Assembly (NCBI RefSeq): GCF_012276985.1
Contig: NZ_JAAXMM010000014.1
Span: 107,826 to 171,825, forward strand
Source of the DNA: Agrobacterium sp. a22-2
GTDB lineage: Bacteria > Pseudomonadota > Alphaproteobacteria > Rhizobiales > Rhizobiaceae
Direction of reading: 5' to 3'
Length of the DNA stretch: 64,000 nucleotides
Below, in pieces: positions 25,791 through 36,100 of this stretch; position 1 is the stretch's first letter, and every line of letters begins with the position of its first letter. Below the pieces are notes generated by a model. The model made no database searches, was not told where the DNA came from, and worked only from the letters and a program-made list of their open reading frames with translations. The translations under genes were made by a program, and so were the position numbers.

Positions 25791-26498
25791 TCAGCGTTTG
25801 AGCGATGCCAGCGTGACGGAAACGATATGTTCGCCCCAGGCCTTGATCGCCGCCGGCGCCGTCAGTTCACGGCCAAAAATCGTCGACAGCGTATGGCGGT
25901 TCTGCAGGTAGAAAAAGCCGAGGGCGGCGATCGTCATATAGACCGAAACCGGATCGATCGCCGGCCGGAACAGGCCCGCCTCCTCGCCACGCCGCAGCAC
26001 ATCAGACAGTTCGTCGATGAAATGCGAATGCATCTCGGCAATGCGGCTGGAGCGTTTCAGATATTGCGCCTGCATCAGGTTCTCGGTGGCCAGCAGACTC
26101 AGGAATTCGGGATGCTTGAGGAAATAGGTCCAGGTGAACAGGGCGAGCTCGCGAATGCCCTCCTCCGGTTCGCGATGGGTGAGGTCGAGGCTCTTTTCGG
26201 CACTGCGGATCGACACATAGGTCGCCTCCAGCACGGCGAGATAGAGCGCCTCCTTGTCGCCGAAATAGTGGTAGAGCATGCGCTTGTTGGTTTTGGCACG
26301 CGCTGCAATGGCGTCGATCCGGGCGCCGCCAAAACCGTGTTCGGTGAATTCCGCCGTGGCGGCTTCGAGAATTTGAGCATGGGTGCGCTTGGGATTGCGG
26401 GAGGCGCGCTTCGGCGCCTCGCTCGCCGGCTGATCATGCGATGTGCCGGTGGCTCCGTGGTCCTTGCCCGGTCTGCTCTCTCCATCTTCACTTTTCAT
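25791..26498 (-). CDS. TetR/AcrR family transcriptional regulator of the sugar regulon
   Basis: This 235-residue regulator has a charged N-terminal extension of about 40 residues. A TetR HTH follows (ILEAATAEFTEHGFGGARIDAIAARAKTN is the region; KRMLYHYFGDKEALYLAVL is the recognition segment) and then an all-helical ligand domain. ATG 26498 is chosen because GGAGGCGGGC stands immediately upstream. It lies between the two divergent operons; matching palindromes at 25714 and 26616 point to control of both and of its own gene. The ligand is probably a pathway sugar. Confidence 0.88.
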   Translation of the reverse strand: MKSEDGESRPGKDHGATGTSHDQPASEAPKRASRNPKRTHAQILEAATAEFTEHGFGGARIDAIAARAKTNKRMLYHYFGDKEALYLAVLEATYVSIRSAEKSLDLTHREPEEGIRELALFTWTYFLKHPEFLSLLATENLMQAQYLKRSSRIAEMHSHFIDELSDVLRRGEEAGLFRPAIDPVSVYMTIAALGFFYLQNRHTLSTIFGRELTAPAAIKAWGEHIVSVTLASLKR

Positions 26499-26615
26499 GC
26501 CCGCCTCCACGCCCCGCGACGTTGCCCTTGAAAATAAATCACTTTTCGGAGCGTTTCGGAAGCTCTTCGAAAAGGTCGACGATTGACGCTTGACAGCTGT
26601 CGGATTTCTCGCCAA

Positions 26616-26637
26616 CTTGTAACCAATTAGTTATTTG
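26616..26637. promoter_or_regulatory. candidate TetR operator between tetR and the transporter operon
   Basis: CTTGTAACC-AATT-AGTTATTTG contains TAACCAATTAGTTA (26620-26633), a 14-bp palindrome with a single mismatched pair. It lies in the divergent region serving both the TetR gene and the ABC transporter operon and shares the TAAC-N6-GTTA core with 25714-25735. Confidence 0.6.
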
Positions 26638-26687
26638 CTGCAAAGTAAATTCGGAAGTTCATCTGGAAAACTGGGGAGGAGACCAGG

Positions 26688-27974
26688 ATGACGTTGACGA
26701 TCGACAGGCGTAGTGTGCTTTCGGGCATGGCCGCCACACTGGCATTCGGTGCATTGGGAGTGAGAGGAGCGATGGCGGCAACGTCCATGCGCTTCCTGTG
26801 GTGGGGTTCGAAAGACCGCACCGAGAGAACGTTCGCGGCGATCAAGGCCTATTCGGGCAAGGCCGCGGACGTGACCATCGAAGGAGAATCCTTCGGCTGG
26901 GACAATTACTGGACGCGCCTTGCGACCCAGACCGCCGGCGGCAATTCGCCGGATCTGATCCAGATGGATTACCGCTATATTTTTGAGTATGCGCGCCGCG
27001 GTTCGCTGCTCGATCTGACGCCCTATATGGGCAAGGGCCTTGATATCGAGGCCTTCGGCGACGCCAATATCAATTCCGGCAAGGTCGATGGCAAGCTCTA
27101 TGGCGTCAATCTCGGCGTCAACTCCGGCATCACCATCCTCAACAAGGATGGCTGGGCGGAATCCGGCGTCGAAGAGCCCAAGGACGATATGACCTGGGAG
27201 CAATTCGCCGACAGCTGCGCCAAGCTGACGGCTGCCAAGAAGCGCCGCAGCTTCTACGGCACGCAGGATGCCAGCGGCCTGGAATCGGCGCTGGAATGCT
27301 GGCTGCGCCAGCGTGGCAAGGCGCTTTACGATGCGGATGGCGCGGTGGCCTTCACGGCGGCCGACATGACCGACTGGTTCAAGTTCTGGGGCGAGATGCG
27401 CGAAAGCGGCGCCTGCGTTCCGGCCGATATCCAGGCCCTCGATCAGCTGACGATCGAAACCAGCATGGTATCGCTCGGCAAGGCGGCAGCGTCCTTCGCC
27501 CATTCCAACCAGTTCATCGGCTATCAGGCGATCAGCAAGGAAAACCTCGGCATCGTCAGTTATCCGATCAACGGAACCGACGGCAAGCCGGGCCAGTATC
27601 TCAAACCCTCGATGCTGGTCTCGGTCTCTGCCGCCTCGCCAAACAAGGATGCGGCGGTCGCCTTCGTCAACTTCCTGGTCGGCGACGAGGATGCGGCCAA
27701 GGCGCTCGGTGTCGAGCGTGGCGTGCCGGCCTCCTCCAAGATCCGCGACTTCATGGCGCCGACGCTCGATGACGACGCCAAGACGGTGGTCGATTACATC
27801 GCCCGCCTGACGCCGAAGGTCGGTGCTTTGCCGCCGCCGCCGCCGAACGGCGCTGGTGAAAACCAGTTCCTCTTGAAGAAGATCGCCGAAGAGGTGGCCT
27901 TCAAAAAGACGACGGCCGAAGACGCCGGTGCTAAGTTCGCGGAACAGGCAGCCGCAAACATCAAGCGAGGCTAA
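26688..27974 (+). CDS. CUT1-type carbohydrate ABC transporter substrate-binding protein
   Basis: This 428-residue periplasmic protein has a Tat-like signal (DRRSVLSGMAATLAFGALG, cleaved near AMA-ATSM). The mature part is a family 1 sugar-binding protein (MRFLWWGSKDRTERTF; TAGGNSPDLIQMDYRYI). GGGGAGGAG stands upstream of ATG 26688. It is the first gene of the rightward operon, followed after 3 bp by the permease. The ligand is presumably the sugar, glycoside or cyclitol handled by the surrounding dehydrogenases. Confidence 0.93.
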   Translation: MTLTIDRRSVLSGMAATLAFGALGVRGAMAATSMRFLWWGSKDRTERTFAAIKAYSGKAADVTIEGESFGWDNYWTRLATQTAGGNSPDLIQMDYRYIFEYARRGSLLDLTPYMGKGLDIEAFGDANINSGKVDGKLYGVNLGVNSGITILNKDGWAESGVEEPKDDMTWEQFADSCAKLTAAKKRRSFYGTQDASGLESALECWLRQRGKALYDADGAVAFTAADMTDWFKFWGEMRESGACVPADIQALDQLTIETSMVSLGKAAASFAHSNQFIGYQAISKENLGIVSYPINGTDGKPGQYLKPSMLVSVSAASPNKDAAVAFVNFLVGDEDAAKALGVERGVPASSKIRDFMAPTLDDDAKTVVDYIARLTPKVGALPPPPPNGAGENQFLLKKIAEEVAFKKTTAEDAGAKFAEQAAANIKRG

Positions 27975-27977
27975 GCC

Positions 27978-28946
27978 GTGACCCATGTCCGAAACGAGGG
28001 AGCTGGCGCGACAAGCGCCAGCCAGCGACCCCTTGCGTCCGAAAAAACCGCCTATGCGCCGCCGAGCGCGCTGGCACGCAATGCACCGGGCTATCTCTTT
28101 CTGCTGCCCTGGTTCATCGGCTTCTTCGGCCTGACGCTCGGGCCGGCCGTCGTTTCGCTCTACCTGTCCTTCACCAACTACAACCTGCTGGAAGCGCCGG
28201 ATTTCGTCGGCTTGTCCAATTACGTGCGCATCGCCACCGACGACGAGAAGTTCATGTCGTCGATGCGCGTCACGCTGTTCTACGTGCTGTGCTCGGTGCC
28301 GCTCAAGCTGACCTTCGCCCTGATGGTGGCGCTGCTGCTCAATCGCGGCATCCGTGGCCTGCCGGTCTATCGCGCCATCTTCTACCTGCCGTCCCTGCTC
28401 GGCTCCAGCGTGGCCATCGCCGTTCTGTGGCGCCAGCTGTTCGACGGCGATGGCGTGGTCAATGTGCTGCTGTGGAACCTGTTCGGCATCGAGGGGCCGA
28501 GCTGGATCTCCAATCCGGATTATTCGCTCTATACGCTGGTCGTTCTCGCCATCTGGCAGTTTGGCTCGCCGATGATCATCTTCCTGGCCGGTCTGCGGCA
28601 GATCCCGGTCGACATGTACGAGGCGGCCAGTCTCGACGGCGCCTCCAAGGTACGGATGTTCTTCAAGATCACCCTGCCGCTGCTGACGCCGGTGATTTTC
28701 TTCAACGGCGTCGTGCAGACCATCGACGCCTTCAAGGCCTTCACGCCGGCCTATGTGATCTCGTCGGGCACCGGCGGGCCGATCGACTCGACGCTGTTCT
28801 ATACGCTCTACCTCTACCAGGAAGCGTTCGGCTATTTCCGCATGGGCTATGCGGCTGCCCTTGCCTGGATCCTGGTGATCATCATCGCCTTGTTCACCGC
28901 CTTCTCGTTCCTGTCTTCACGCTATTGGGTTCACTACGATGACTGA
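27978..28946 (+). CDS. sugar ABC transporter permease (MalF/UgpA type)
   Basis: This 322-residue inner-membrane permease has about six TM helices, starting with GYLFLLPWFIGFFGLTLGP. The EAA loop that contacts the ATPase reads MYEAASLDGASKVRMFFKIT. It starts with GTG at 27978, 3 bp after the binding-protein stop. Its 3' end overlaps the second permease by 8 bp (28939-28946). Confidence 0.93.
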   Translation: MTHVRNEGAGATSASQRPLASEKTAYAPPSALARNAPGYLFLLPWFIGFFGLTLGPAVVSLYLSFTNYNLLEAPDFVGLSNYVRIATDDEKFMSSMRVTLFYVLCSVPLKLTFALMVALLLNRGIRGLPVYRAIFYLPSLLGSSVAIAVLWRQLFDGDGVVNVLLWNLFGIEGPSWISNPDYSLYTLVVLAIWQFGSPMIIFLAGLRQIPVDMYEAASLDGASKVRMFFKITLPLLTPVIFFNGVVQTIDAFKAFTPAYVISSGTGGPIDSTLFYTLYLYQEAFGYFRMGYAAALAWILVIIIALFTAFSFLSSRYWVHYDD

Positions 28947-29820
28947 CATGGCGACACCGCTCACCAACGACATCAATCCGCCGCTCGAGCGCTCGCGCCT
29001 GGCCTCCCTTGCCATCCACGCGACCCTGTTCGTCGCCTCGATCGTCATGCTCTATCCGTTGTTGTGGATGCTGTCGGGCTCGATGAAGGACCAGAGCGAA
29101 ATCTTCGGCCAGGCGACGCTGATCCCGCAGAATTTCGACCTCAGCGCCTATGTGCGCGGCTGGTTCGACGGACAGGTGACCTTCGGCACCTATTTCTGGA
29201 ATTCGCTGGTCATTGCCGTGCTCTCGGTGATCGGCAATGTGATGTCCTGCTCGCTGGCGGCCTATGCCTTTGCGCGGCTGAAATTCTGGGGCCGCGATTT
29301 CTGGTTCGCGTTGATGCTCGGCACGCTGATGCTGCCCTATCACGTCACCCTGATCCCGCAATATATCCTCTTCCTCGAACTCGGCTGGGTGAAGACCATC
29401 CTGCCGCTGGTCGTGCCGAAATTTCTGGCGGTCGATGCCTTCTTCATCTTCCTGATGGTGCAGTTCTTCCGCGGCATCCCGCGCGAACTGGACGAGGCGG
29501 CGATGATGGACGGCTGCAGCCCCTGGCGGATCTACTGGCGGATCATGCTGCCGCTGTCGACGCCGGTGCTGGCCACCGCCGCGATCTTCTCGTTCATCTG
29601 GACCTGGGACGATTTCTTCGGACCGCTGATCTATCTGAGCGACATGAACACCTACACGGTGCAGCTCGGCCTCAGGTCCTTCGTGGACTCCACCGGCAAT
29701 TCGGACTGGAGCGGCCTGTTTGCCATGTCGAGCCTGTCGCTCATCCCGGTCTTCCTGATCTTCCTGTTTTTCCAGCGCCTGCTGATCGATGGTATCGCGA
29801 CCGCCGGCCTGAAACGTTGA
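28939..29820 (+). CDS. sugar ABC transporter permease (MalG/UgpE type)
   Basis: This 293-residue permease has TM1 at about residues 22-42 (IHATLFVASIVMLYPLLWML). The EAA loop LDEAAMMDGCSPWRIYWRI is followed by LPLSTPVLATAAIFSFIW. Translation is coupled to the first permease by an 8-bp overlap; an ATG at 28948 is an alternative start. It forms the heterodimeric channel of the CUT1 importer. Confidence 0.93.
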   Translation: MTDMATPLTNDINPPLERSRLASLAIHATLFVASIVMLYPLLWMLSGSMKDQSEIFGQATLIPQNFDLSAYVRGWFDGQVTFGTYFWNSLVIAVLSVIGNVMSCSLAAYAFARLKFWGRDFWFALMLGTLMLPYHVTLIPQYILFLELGWVKTILPLVVPKFLAVDAFFIFLMVQFFRGIPRELDEAAMMDGCSPWRIYWRIMLPLSTPVLATAAIFSFIWTWDDFFGPLIYLSDMNTYTVQLGLRSFVDSTGNSDWSGLFAMSSLSLIPVFLIFLFFQRLLIDGIATAGLKR

Positions 29821-29848
29821 TATCTTTTACTAAAGAAGGAATAGCTGC

Positions 29849-30874
29849 ATGAGCGCCTTGCGCTTCGCCGTCATCGGCATCAATCACGACCATATCTATG
29901 GCCAGGTCAACGTCATGCTGCGGGCCGGCGCCGAACTGGTGGCCTTCCACGCCATCGAGGACGATCTGGCCAAGATCTTCGCCGAGCGGTATCCCCAAGC
30001 GGTCCGCGTCGACGACAGCCGTCGCATTCTCGAAGATGGCTCGATCGCGCTGGTGCTCAGTGCGGCTATCTGCGCCGAACGGGCCGGCATCGCGGTGGCT
30101 GCCATGCGGCACGGCAAGGATGTCATGCTGGACAAACCCGGAATGACGACCTTCGAGCAGCTGGCCGAGGTGCGCAAGGTGCAGACCGAGACCAGCCGCA
30201 TCGTCTCCATCCTCTATTCCGAACATTTCGAGACCGCCTCGACCGTCAAGGCCGGCGAACTGGTCAAGGCCGGCGTGATCGGCGAGGTCATCCACACCAC
30301 CGGCCTCGGGCCGCACCGGCTGCGCAAGCCGACCCGGCCGGACTGGTTCTTCGAGCGCAACCGCTACGGCGGCATCCTGTGCGATATCGCTTCCCATCAA
30401 TGCGAACAGTTCCTGTTCTTCACCGGTTCGCTGGAGGCCGAAGTGCTGTCGGCAACCGTCGCCAACCGCGCCAATCCGGAGACACCGGGTCTGCAGGACT
30501 ATGGCGATATCCACCTGAGCACCCCGAAGGCGACCGGCTATATCCGCGTCGACTGGTTCACGCCGGAAGGTCTGCCGACCTGGGGCGATGGCCGGTTGTT
30601 CATCGTCGGCACCGAAGGCACGATCGAGCTGCGCAAATATCTCGATGTGGCCGGACGGCCCGGCACCGATCATCTGTTCCTGAGCGACAAGAAGGGTGTC
30701 CAGCACATCGATTGCTCCGGCTTCGAGCTGCCCTATGGCCGGCAGTTTGCCGCCGATATCCGCGATCGCACCGAGACCGCCATGGGGCAGGAACACTGCT
30801 TCAAGGCGATGGAACTGGCATTGAAGGCCCAGCAGGTCGCCGAAGCGACGCCGGCCGCAAAGATGGAAGGCTGA
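29849..30874 (+). CDS. Gfo/Idh/MocA family oxidoreductase in the transporter operon
   Basis: This 341-residue protein has the nucleotide-binding strand in a degenerate form (FAVIGINHDHIYGQ instead of GxGxxG), VMLDKPGMTTFEQL in place of the usual EKP, and YGGILCDIASHQCEQFLFF in the substrate domain. The altered cofactor loop is characteristic of a branch of the family acting on glycosides or inositols. It follows the second permease by 28 bp with AAGAAGGAA upstream. A second dehydrogenase follows 4 bp later. Confidence 0.87.
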   Translation: MSALRFAVIGINHDHIYGQVNVMLRAGAELVAFHAIEDDLAKIFAERYPQAVRVDDSRRILEDGSIALVLSAAICAERAGIAVAAMRHGKDVMLDKPGMTTFEQLAEVRKVQTETSRIVSILYSEHFETASTVKAGELVKAGVIGEVIHTTGLGPHRLRKPTRPDWFFERNRYGGILCDIASHQCEQFLFFTGSLEAEVLSATVANRANPETPGLQDYGDIHLSTPKATGYIRVDWFTPEGLPTWGDGRLFIVGTEGTIELRKYLDVAGRPGTDHLFLSDKKGVQHIDCSGFELPYGRQFAADIRDRTETAMGQEHCFKAMELALKAQQVAEATPAAKMEG

Positions 30875-30878
30875 CACC

Positions 30879-31949
30879 ATGAGCAATCCTATGAAAGTCG
30901 CCGTCATCGGCCTCGGCATTGGCCGCTCGCATATCATCGAGGGTTATCTGCCCAATGCCGATCGCTACGAACTGGCCGTGCTCTGCGATCTCAATGAAGA
31001 ACGGCTCAAGTCCGTCGGCGATGAATTCGGCGTTACCCGGCGCGTCACCAGTTTCGACAAGGTGCTGGCCATGCCGGACATCGACATCGTCGACATCTGC
31101 ACCCCGCCCGGCTCCCATTTCGAGCTGGTCCAGCAGGCGCTGGCTTCCGGCAAGCATGTGGTCTGCGAAAAGCCGCTGGTTGGCTCGCTGGCTGATATCG
31201 ACGTGCTGATGGAGGTCGAGAAGACGGCCCGCGGCCGGCTGATGCCGATCTTCCAGTACCGCTATGGCGACGGCGTGCAGAAGGCCAAGCGGATCATCGA
31301 CGCCGGACTGGCCGGCAAGGCCTATGTGGCAACGGCCGAGACTCATTGGGTGCGGACCCCCGAATACTATGCCGTTCCCTGGCGCGGCAAATGGGCAACC
31401 GAGCTTGGCGGCGTGCTGATGACCCACGCTATCCATCTGCATGACATGCTGACATTCCTGATGGGACCGATCGGCGGGTTGTTCGGCCGCGTCGCCACCC
31501 GCGTCAACGACATCGAGGTCGAGGATTGCGTCAGCGCCAGCCTGGTGATGGAGAACGGCGCGCTGGCGACGATCAGCGCGACGCTCGGCTGCCCGGAAGA
31601 AATCAGCCGGCTGCGCTTGTGCTTCGAGAACGTCATTTTCGAAAGCAATAATGCGCCCTACAATCCCGGCAGCGATCCGTGGAAGATCAATGCGACCAAT
31701 CCGGACACCGCCGCCAGGATCGATGCGCTTCTTGAGGACTGGACGCCGGTGCCGATCCGCTTTGCCGGGCAGATGCGCGATTTCCACGATGCGCTGGTCA
31801 ACGGCACCCCGCTGCCGGTGACGACCGCCGATGCCCGCCAGGCGCTGGAGCTGGTGACGGCGTTTTACCAGTCCTCCGAGACGCGGCAGGAAGTGCGCTT
31901 TCCGGTCGGCCGGGAGAGCCCGAAATATAAGAGCTGGAGGCCGGCGTGA
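30879..31949 (+). CDS. Gfo/Idh/MocA family oxidoreductase, second in the transporter operon
   Basis: This 356-residue dehydrogenase has the classic cofactor motif VIGLGIGRSHIIEGYL, VVCEKPLVGSLADID with the conserved Lys, and TELGGVLMTHAIHLHDMLTF in the substrate domain. It lies between the first dehydrogenase and the ATPase. Having two different dehydrogenases within an ABC operon, plus two more divergently, suggests oxidation at one carbon and later re-reduction, as in 3-keto-glycoside routes. Confidence 0.9.
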   Translation: MSNPMKVAVIGLGIGRSHIIEGYLPNADRYELAVLCDLNEERLKSVGDEFGVTRRVTSFDKVLAMPDIDIVDICTPPGSHFELVQQALASGKHVVCEKPLVGSLADIDVLMEVEKTARGRLMPIFQYRYGDGVQKAKRIIDAGLAGKAYVATAETHWVRTPEYYAVPWRGKWATELGGVLMTHAIHLHDMLTFLMGPIGGLFGRVATRVNDIEVEDCVSASLVMENGALATISATLGCPEEISRLRLCFENVIFESNNAPYNPGSDPWKINATNPDTAARIDALLEDWTPVPIRFAGQMRDFHDALVNGTPLPVTTADARQALELVTAFYQSSETRQEVRFPVGRESPKYKSWRPA

Positions 31950-31987
31950 ATATGCGTGCAGCAGTACCGCCACGGGAGGAGACAGTC

Positions 31988-33064
31988 ATGGCAACCAGCG
32001 TTTCGCTACAAAAGGTCGTCAAGCGTTACGGCGCGCTCGAAGTCGTGCATGGCGTCGATCTGGAGATCAAGCCGGGCGAATTCGTTGTGTTCGTCGGCCC
32101 GTCGGGCTGCGGCAAGTCGACCTTGCTGCGCATGATCGCCGGTCTTGAGCCGATCTCGGGCGGCAACCTGCTGCTGGACGGCGAACGGATGAACGACGTG
32201 CCGTCATCCAAGCGCGGCATTGCCATGGTGTTCCAATCCTATGCGCTCTATCCGCATATGTCGGTCTACAAGAACCTCGCCTTCGGTCTTGAAACGGCGG
32301 GCATGAAGAAACACGAGATCGAGCCCCGCGTACAGCGCGCCGCCGATATCCTGCGCATCGGCCCGCTCTTGCAGCGCAAGCCCAAGGCGCTGTCCGGCGG
32401 CCAGCGCCAGCGCGTCGCCATCGGCCGGGCGATCGTGCGCGAGCCGAATATCTTCCTGTTCGACGAACCGCTCTCCAACCTCGATGCCGAACTGCGCGTG
32501 CAGATGCGCGTCGAGATCGCCAAGCTGCACCAGAGCCTCGGCAATACGATGATCTACGTCACCCATGACCAGATCGAAGCGATGACCATGGCCGACACCA
32601 TCGTTGTTTTGAATTCCGGCCGCATCGAGCAGGTCGGCGCGCCGCTGGAGCTCTATAACAATCCGAAGAACAAGTTCGTCGCCGGCTTCATCGGTTCGCC
32701 GCGCATGAACTTCATCGAAAGCCATTTCGTCAGCACAGGCGCGGAAACCGCCATCGAGATCAACGGCCGCAACGTGCCGCTGCAGCGCCAGGTGACGACG
32801 GCCAAACCCGGCGACAAGGTGACGTTCGGCGCCCGGCCGGAACACCTGACCGTGCAGCCGCGCGGCGTGGCTTTGGGCGAGGCCCATGTCGACCTGGTCG
32901 AGCATCTGGGCGGCCAGACGATCCTTTATGTCTCCATGCAGGACGGTCAGGCGCTGGCCCTCGTTCTGGAGGACCAGCAGCCGGTCAAATCAGGCGACAA
33001 GGTCGGGATCCATATCGATCCCGAACGCTGTCACCTGTTCGGCGCCGACGGCAACGTTCTCTAG
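31988..33064 (+). CDS. sugar ABC transporter ATP-binding protein (UgpC/MsmX type)
   Basis: This 358-residue ATPase has Walker A GPSGCGKST, Q-loop MVFQSYALYPHM, signature LSGGQRQRVAIGRA, Walker B NIFLFDEPLSNLD, and a C-terminal TOBE/OB regulatory domain typical of CUT1 transporters. ATG 31988 is chosen for its GGGAGGAG ribosome binding site; an upstream in-frame start at 31946 would overlap the dehydrogenase. It energises the two permeases. It is the last gene of the rightward operon and converges on the RND pump. Confidence 0.94.
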   Translation: MATSVSLQKVVKRYGALEVVHGVDLEIKPGEFVVFVGPSGCGKSTLLRMIAGLEPISGGNLLLDGERMNDVPSSKRGIAMVFQSYALYPHMSVYKNLAFGLETAGMKKHEIEPRVQRAADILRIGPLLQRKPKALSGGQRQRVAIGRAIVREPNIFLFDEPLSNLDAELRVQMRVEIAKLHQSLGNTMIYVTHDQIEAMTMADTIVVLNSGRIEQVGAPLELYNNPKNKFVAGFIGSPRMNFIESHFVSTGAETAIEINGRNVPLQRQVTTAKPGDKVTFGARPEHLTVQPRGVALGEAHVDLVEHLGGQTILYVSMQDGQALALVLEDQQPVKSGDKVGIHIDPERCHLFGADGNVL

Positions 33065-33101
33065 CAGAGCGCCCGCCCCGTCGACCTTCTTGCCTTGCCG
33101 T

Positions 33102-36100
33102 CTATCCGTGCGGTGTCGACACGGCCGGTGTCGCTGCCGTATGGACGGGCACCTCGTTGGCATGGGCAACCGCGCCGTTTTTGCTCAATGGTCGATAGCC
33201 CGTCATGGCCCGCACCAGCATGTAGAAGACCGGTGTCAGGAACAGGCCGAACAGCGTGACCCCGATCATGCCGGAGAACACCGCCACGCCCATGGCGCTG
33301 CGCATTTCCGAGCCGGCGCCGGTCGAGACGACCAGCGGAACGACGCCCATGATGAAGGCAAGCGAGGTCATCAGAATCGGCCGCAGACGCAGGCGGCTGG
33401 CCTTGACCACGGCATCGAACGGCGTCGCCCCTTCGAATTCGAGCTCGCGGGCGAATTCGACGATCAGGATCGCGTTCTTCGCCGACAGACCCACCAGCAC
33501 GATCAGGCCGATCTGCGTGAAGACATTGTTGTCGCCCGCCGTCAGCCAGACGCCGGCCAGTGCTGCGAGAATGCCGAGCGGCACGATCATGATGATCGAC
33601 AGCGGCAGGGTCAGGCTTTCATATTGGGCGGCCAGCACGAGGAACACCAGGAGGATCGCCAGCGGGAAGATCAGCACGCCGGAATTGCCGGCAATGATCT
33701 CCTGATAGGTCAGCTCCGTCCATTCGAAACTGATGCCGGCCGGCAGGGTTTCGGCTGCGATCCGCTCGACCGCGGCGCGTGCCTGTCCGGACGAGACGCC
33801 TGGGGCCGCATTGCCGTTGATATCGGCGGACAGGAAGCCGTTGTAGCGCATCGCCCGTTCCGGCCCGGCACTGGAATTGACCGTCAGCAGGGCCGAAAGC
33901 GGGATCATTTCACCCGAGCCGGACCGGACCTCAAGCTTGCCGATATCCTCGGCCTGCGCACGGTACGCCGCGTCGGCCTGGACACGGACGGAATAGGTCC
34001 GGCCGAATTTATTGAAGTCGTTGACATAGACCGATCCGAGATAGATCTGCAGCGTGTTGAAGATCTCCGTCAGGGGTACGTTCAACTGCCGGGCCTTGGC
34101 GCGATCGACATCGGCATAGAGCTGCGGCACGTTGACCTGATAGCTGGAGAACAGCCCGACCAGTTCCGGCGTCGCATAGGCCTTGGCGAGGAACCCCTTG
34201 ACCGCTGCGTCAAGCGCCTCATAGCCAAGCCCGTTGCGGTCCTCGATCTGCAGCTTGAAGCCGCCGATCGCGCCCAGGCCTTGCACGGGCGGCGGCGGGA
34301 AGATGGCGCTGAAGCTTTCCTGGATGGCGCCAAGCTCCATATTGAGGCGTCCGGCAATGGCGCCGGCCGAAAGGTCCGGAGTCTTGCGCTCTTCGAAGGG
34401 CTTCAGAGACAGGAAGACGATGCCGGCATTGGACGAGTTGGTGAAGCCGTTGATCGACAGGCCTGGGAAGGCGATGGCGCTCTCGACGCCCGGCACCTTC
34501 AGCGCGATATCGCTGATGCGGCGCACGACGTCCTCGGTACGGTCCAGCGACGCGCCGTCGGGCAATTGCGTGAAGCCGACGAGATATTGCTTGTCCTGCG
34601 GCGGCACGAAGCCGCCCGGAACCGCCTTGAACAGAAAGAAGGTCGAGCCGAGCAGCACCAGATAGATGCCCATCATGATCGTCTTGCGCGAAATGAAGGT
34701 TCGCACACCCCGCCCATAGGCGTTCGATCCGCGGGAAAAGACCGCATTGAAGCCGCGGAACAGCCAACCGAGCAACCTGTCCATGATCCGCGTCAGCCGA
34801 TCTTTCGGGGCATCGTGCCCGCGCAGCAGCAGGGCAGCCAGTGCGGGTGACAAGGTCAGCGAGTTGAAGGCGGAAATGACCGTCGAAATGGCGATCGTCA
34901 GAGCAAACTGCTTGTAGAACTGGCCAGTCAGGCCAGAGATGAAGGCCAGCGGCACGAAAACGGCAACCAGCACCAATGCGATGGCGATGATCGGGCCGGA
35001 TACTTCGCGCATCGCCTTGTAGGTCGCCTCGCGCGGCGGCAGCCCCTCCTCGATATTGCGCTCGACATTCTCCACCACGACGATCGCATCGTCGACGACG
35101 ATACCGATGGCCAGCACCAGGCCAAACAGGCTGAGCGCATTGATGGAGAACCCGAACAGCTGCATGACGGCAAACGTGCCGACGATGGAGACCGGAACGG
35201 CGATCAGGGGGATGATCGAGGCCCGCCAGGTCTGCAGGAAGAGGATAACCACGACCACGACAAGGGCGATCGCCTCCAGCAGCGTATCGACGACGGCCTC
35301 GATGGAGGCACGCACGAATTGCGTGGTGTCGTAGACGATCTCGTAGCTGACGTCGTCGGGCATGGTCGTCTTGATCTCGTCCATCACCGCGCGCACCTGG
35401 TCGGCAATCTCGATGGCATTGGAACCAGGCGCCTGGAAGATCGGGACCGCCACGGCCTGCTTGTTGTTGAGCAGCGACCGCAGGGAGTATTCGGCCGACC
35501 CCAGCTCGATGCGCGCCACGTCGCTCAGCCGCGTGATGGCGCCGGACGTGCTGGTCTTGATGATGATCTCGCCGAATTCCTCCTCGCTCTGCAACCGGCC
35601 TTGCGCATTGACCGACAGCTGCAGGTCGACGCCCTCAAGGTTCGGCGAAGCGCCGATGACGCCTGCTGCGGCCTGGATGTTCTGGGCGCGGATTTCGTCA
35701 ACGATGTCGGAGGCGGACAGGCCGAGCTGCGCCATCTTCTGCGGATCGAGCCAAATGCGCATCGAGTAGTCGCCCGAGCCGAACAGTTGCACCTGACCGA
35801 CGCCATCGATGCGCGCCAGCCGATCCTTGACGTTGATCAGCGCATAGTTGCGCAGATAGGTCATGTCGTAGCGGCCTTCGGGCGAGGTCAGGTGCACCAC
35901 CATCATCAGGTCGGGGGAACTCTTGATGGTGGTAACGCCGAGACGGCGAACTTCTTCCGGCAGGCGCGGTTCGGCCTGGCCGACACGGTTCTGCACGAGC
36001 TGCTGGGCCTGGTCCGGATCGGTCCCGAGCTTGAAGGTGACTGTCAGCGTCATCAGGCCGTCGGTGGTCGCCTGGCTGCTCATATAGAGCATATCCTCGA

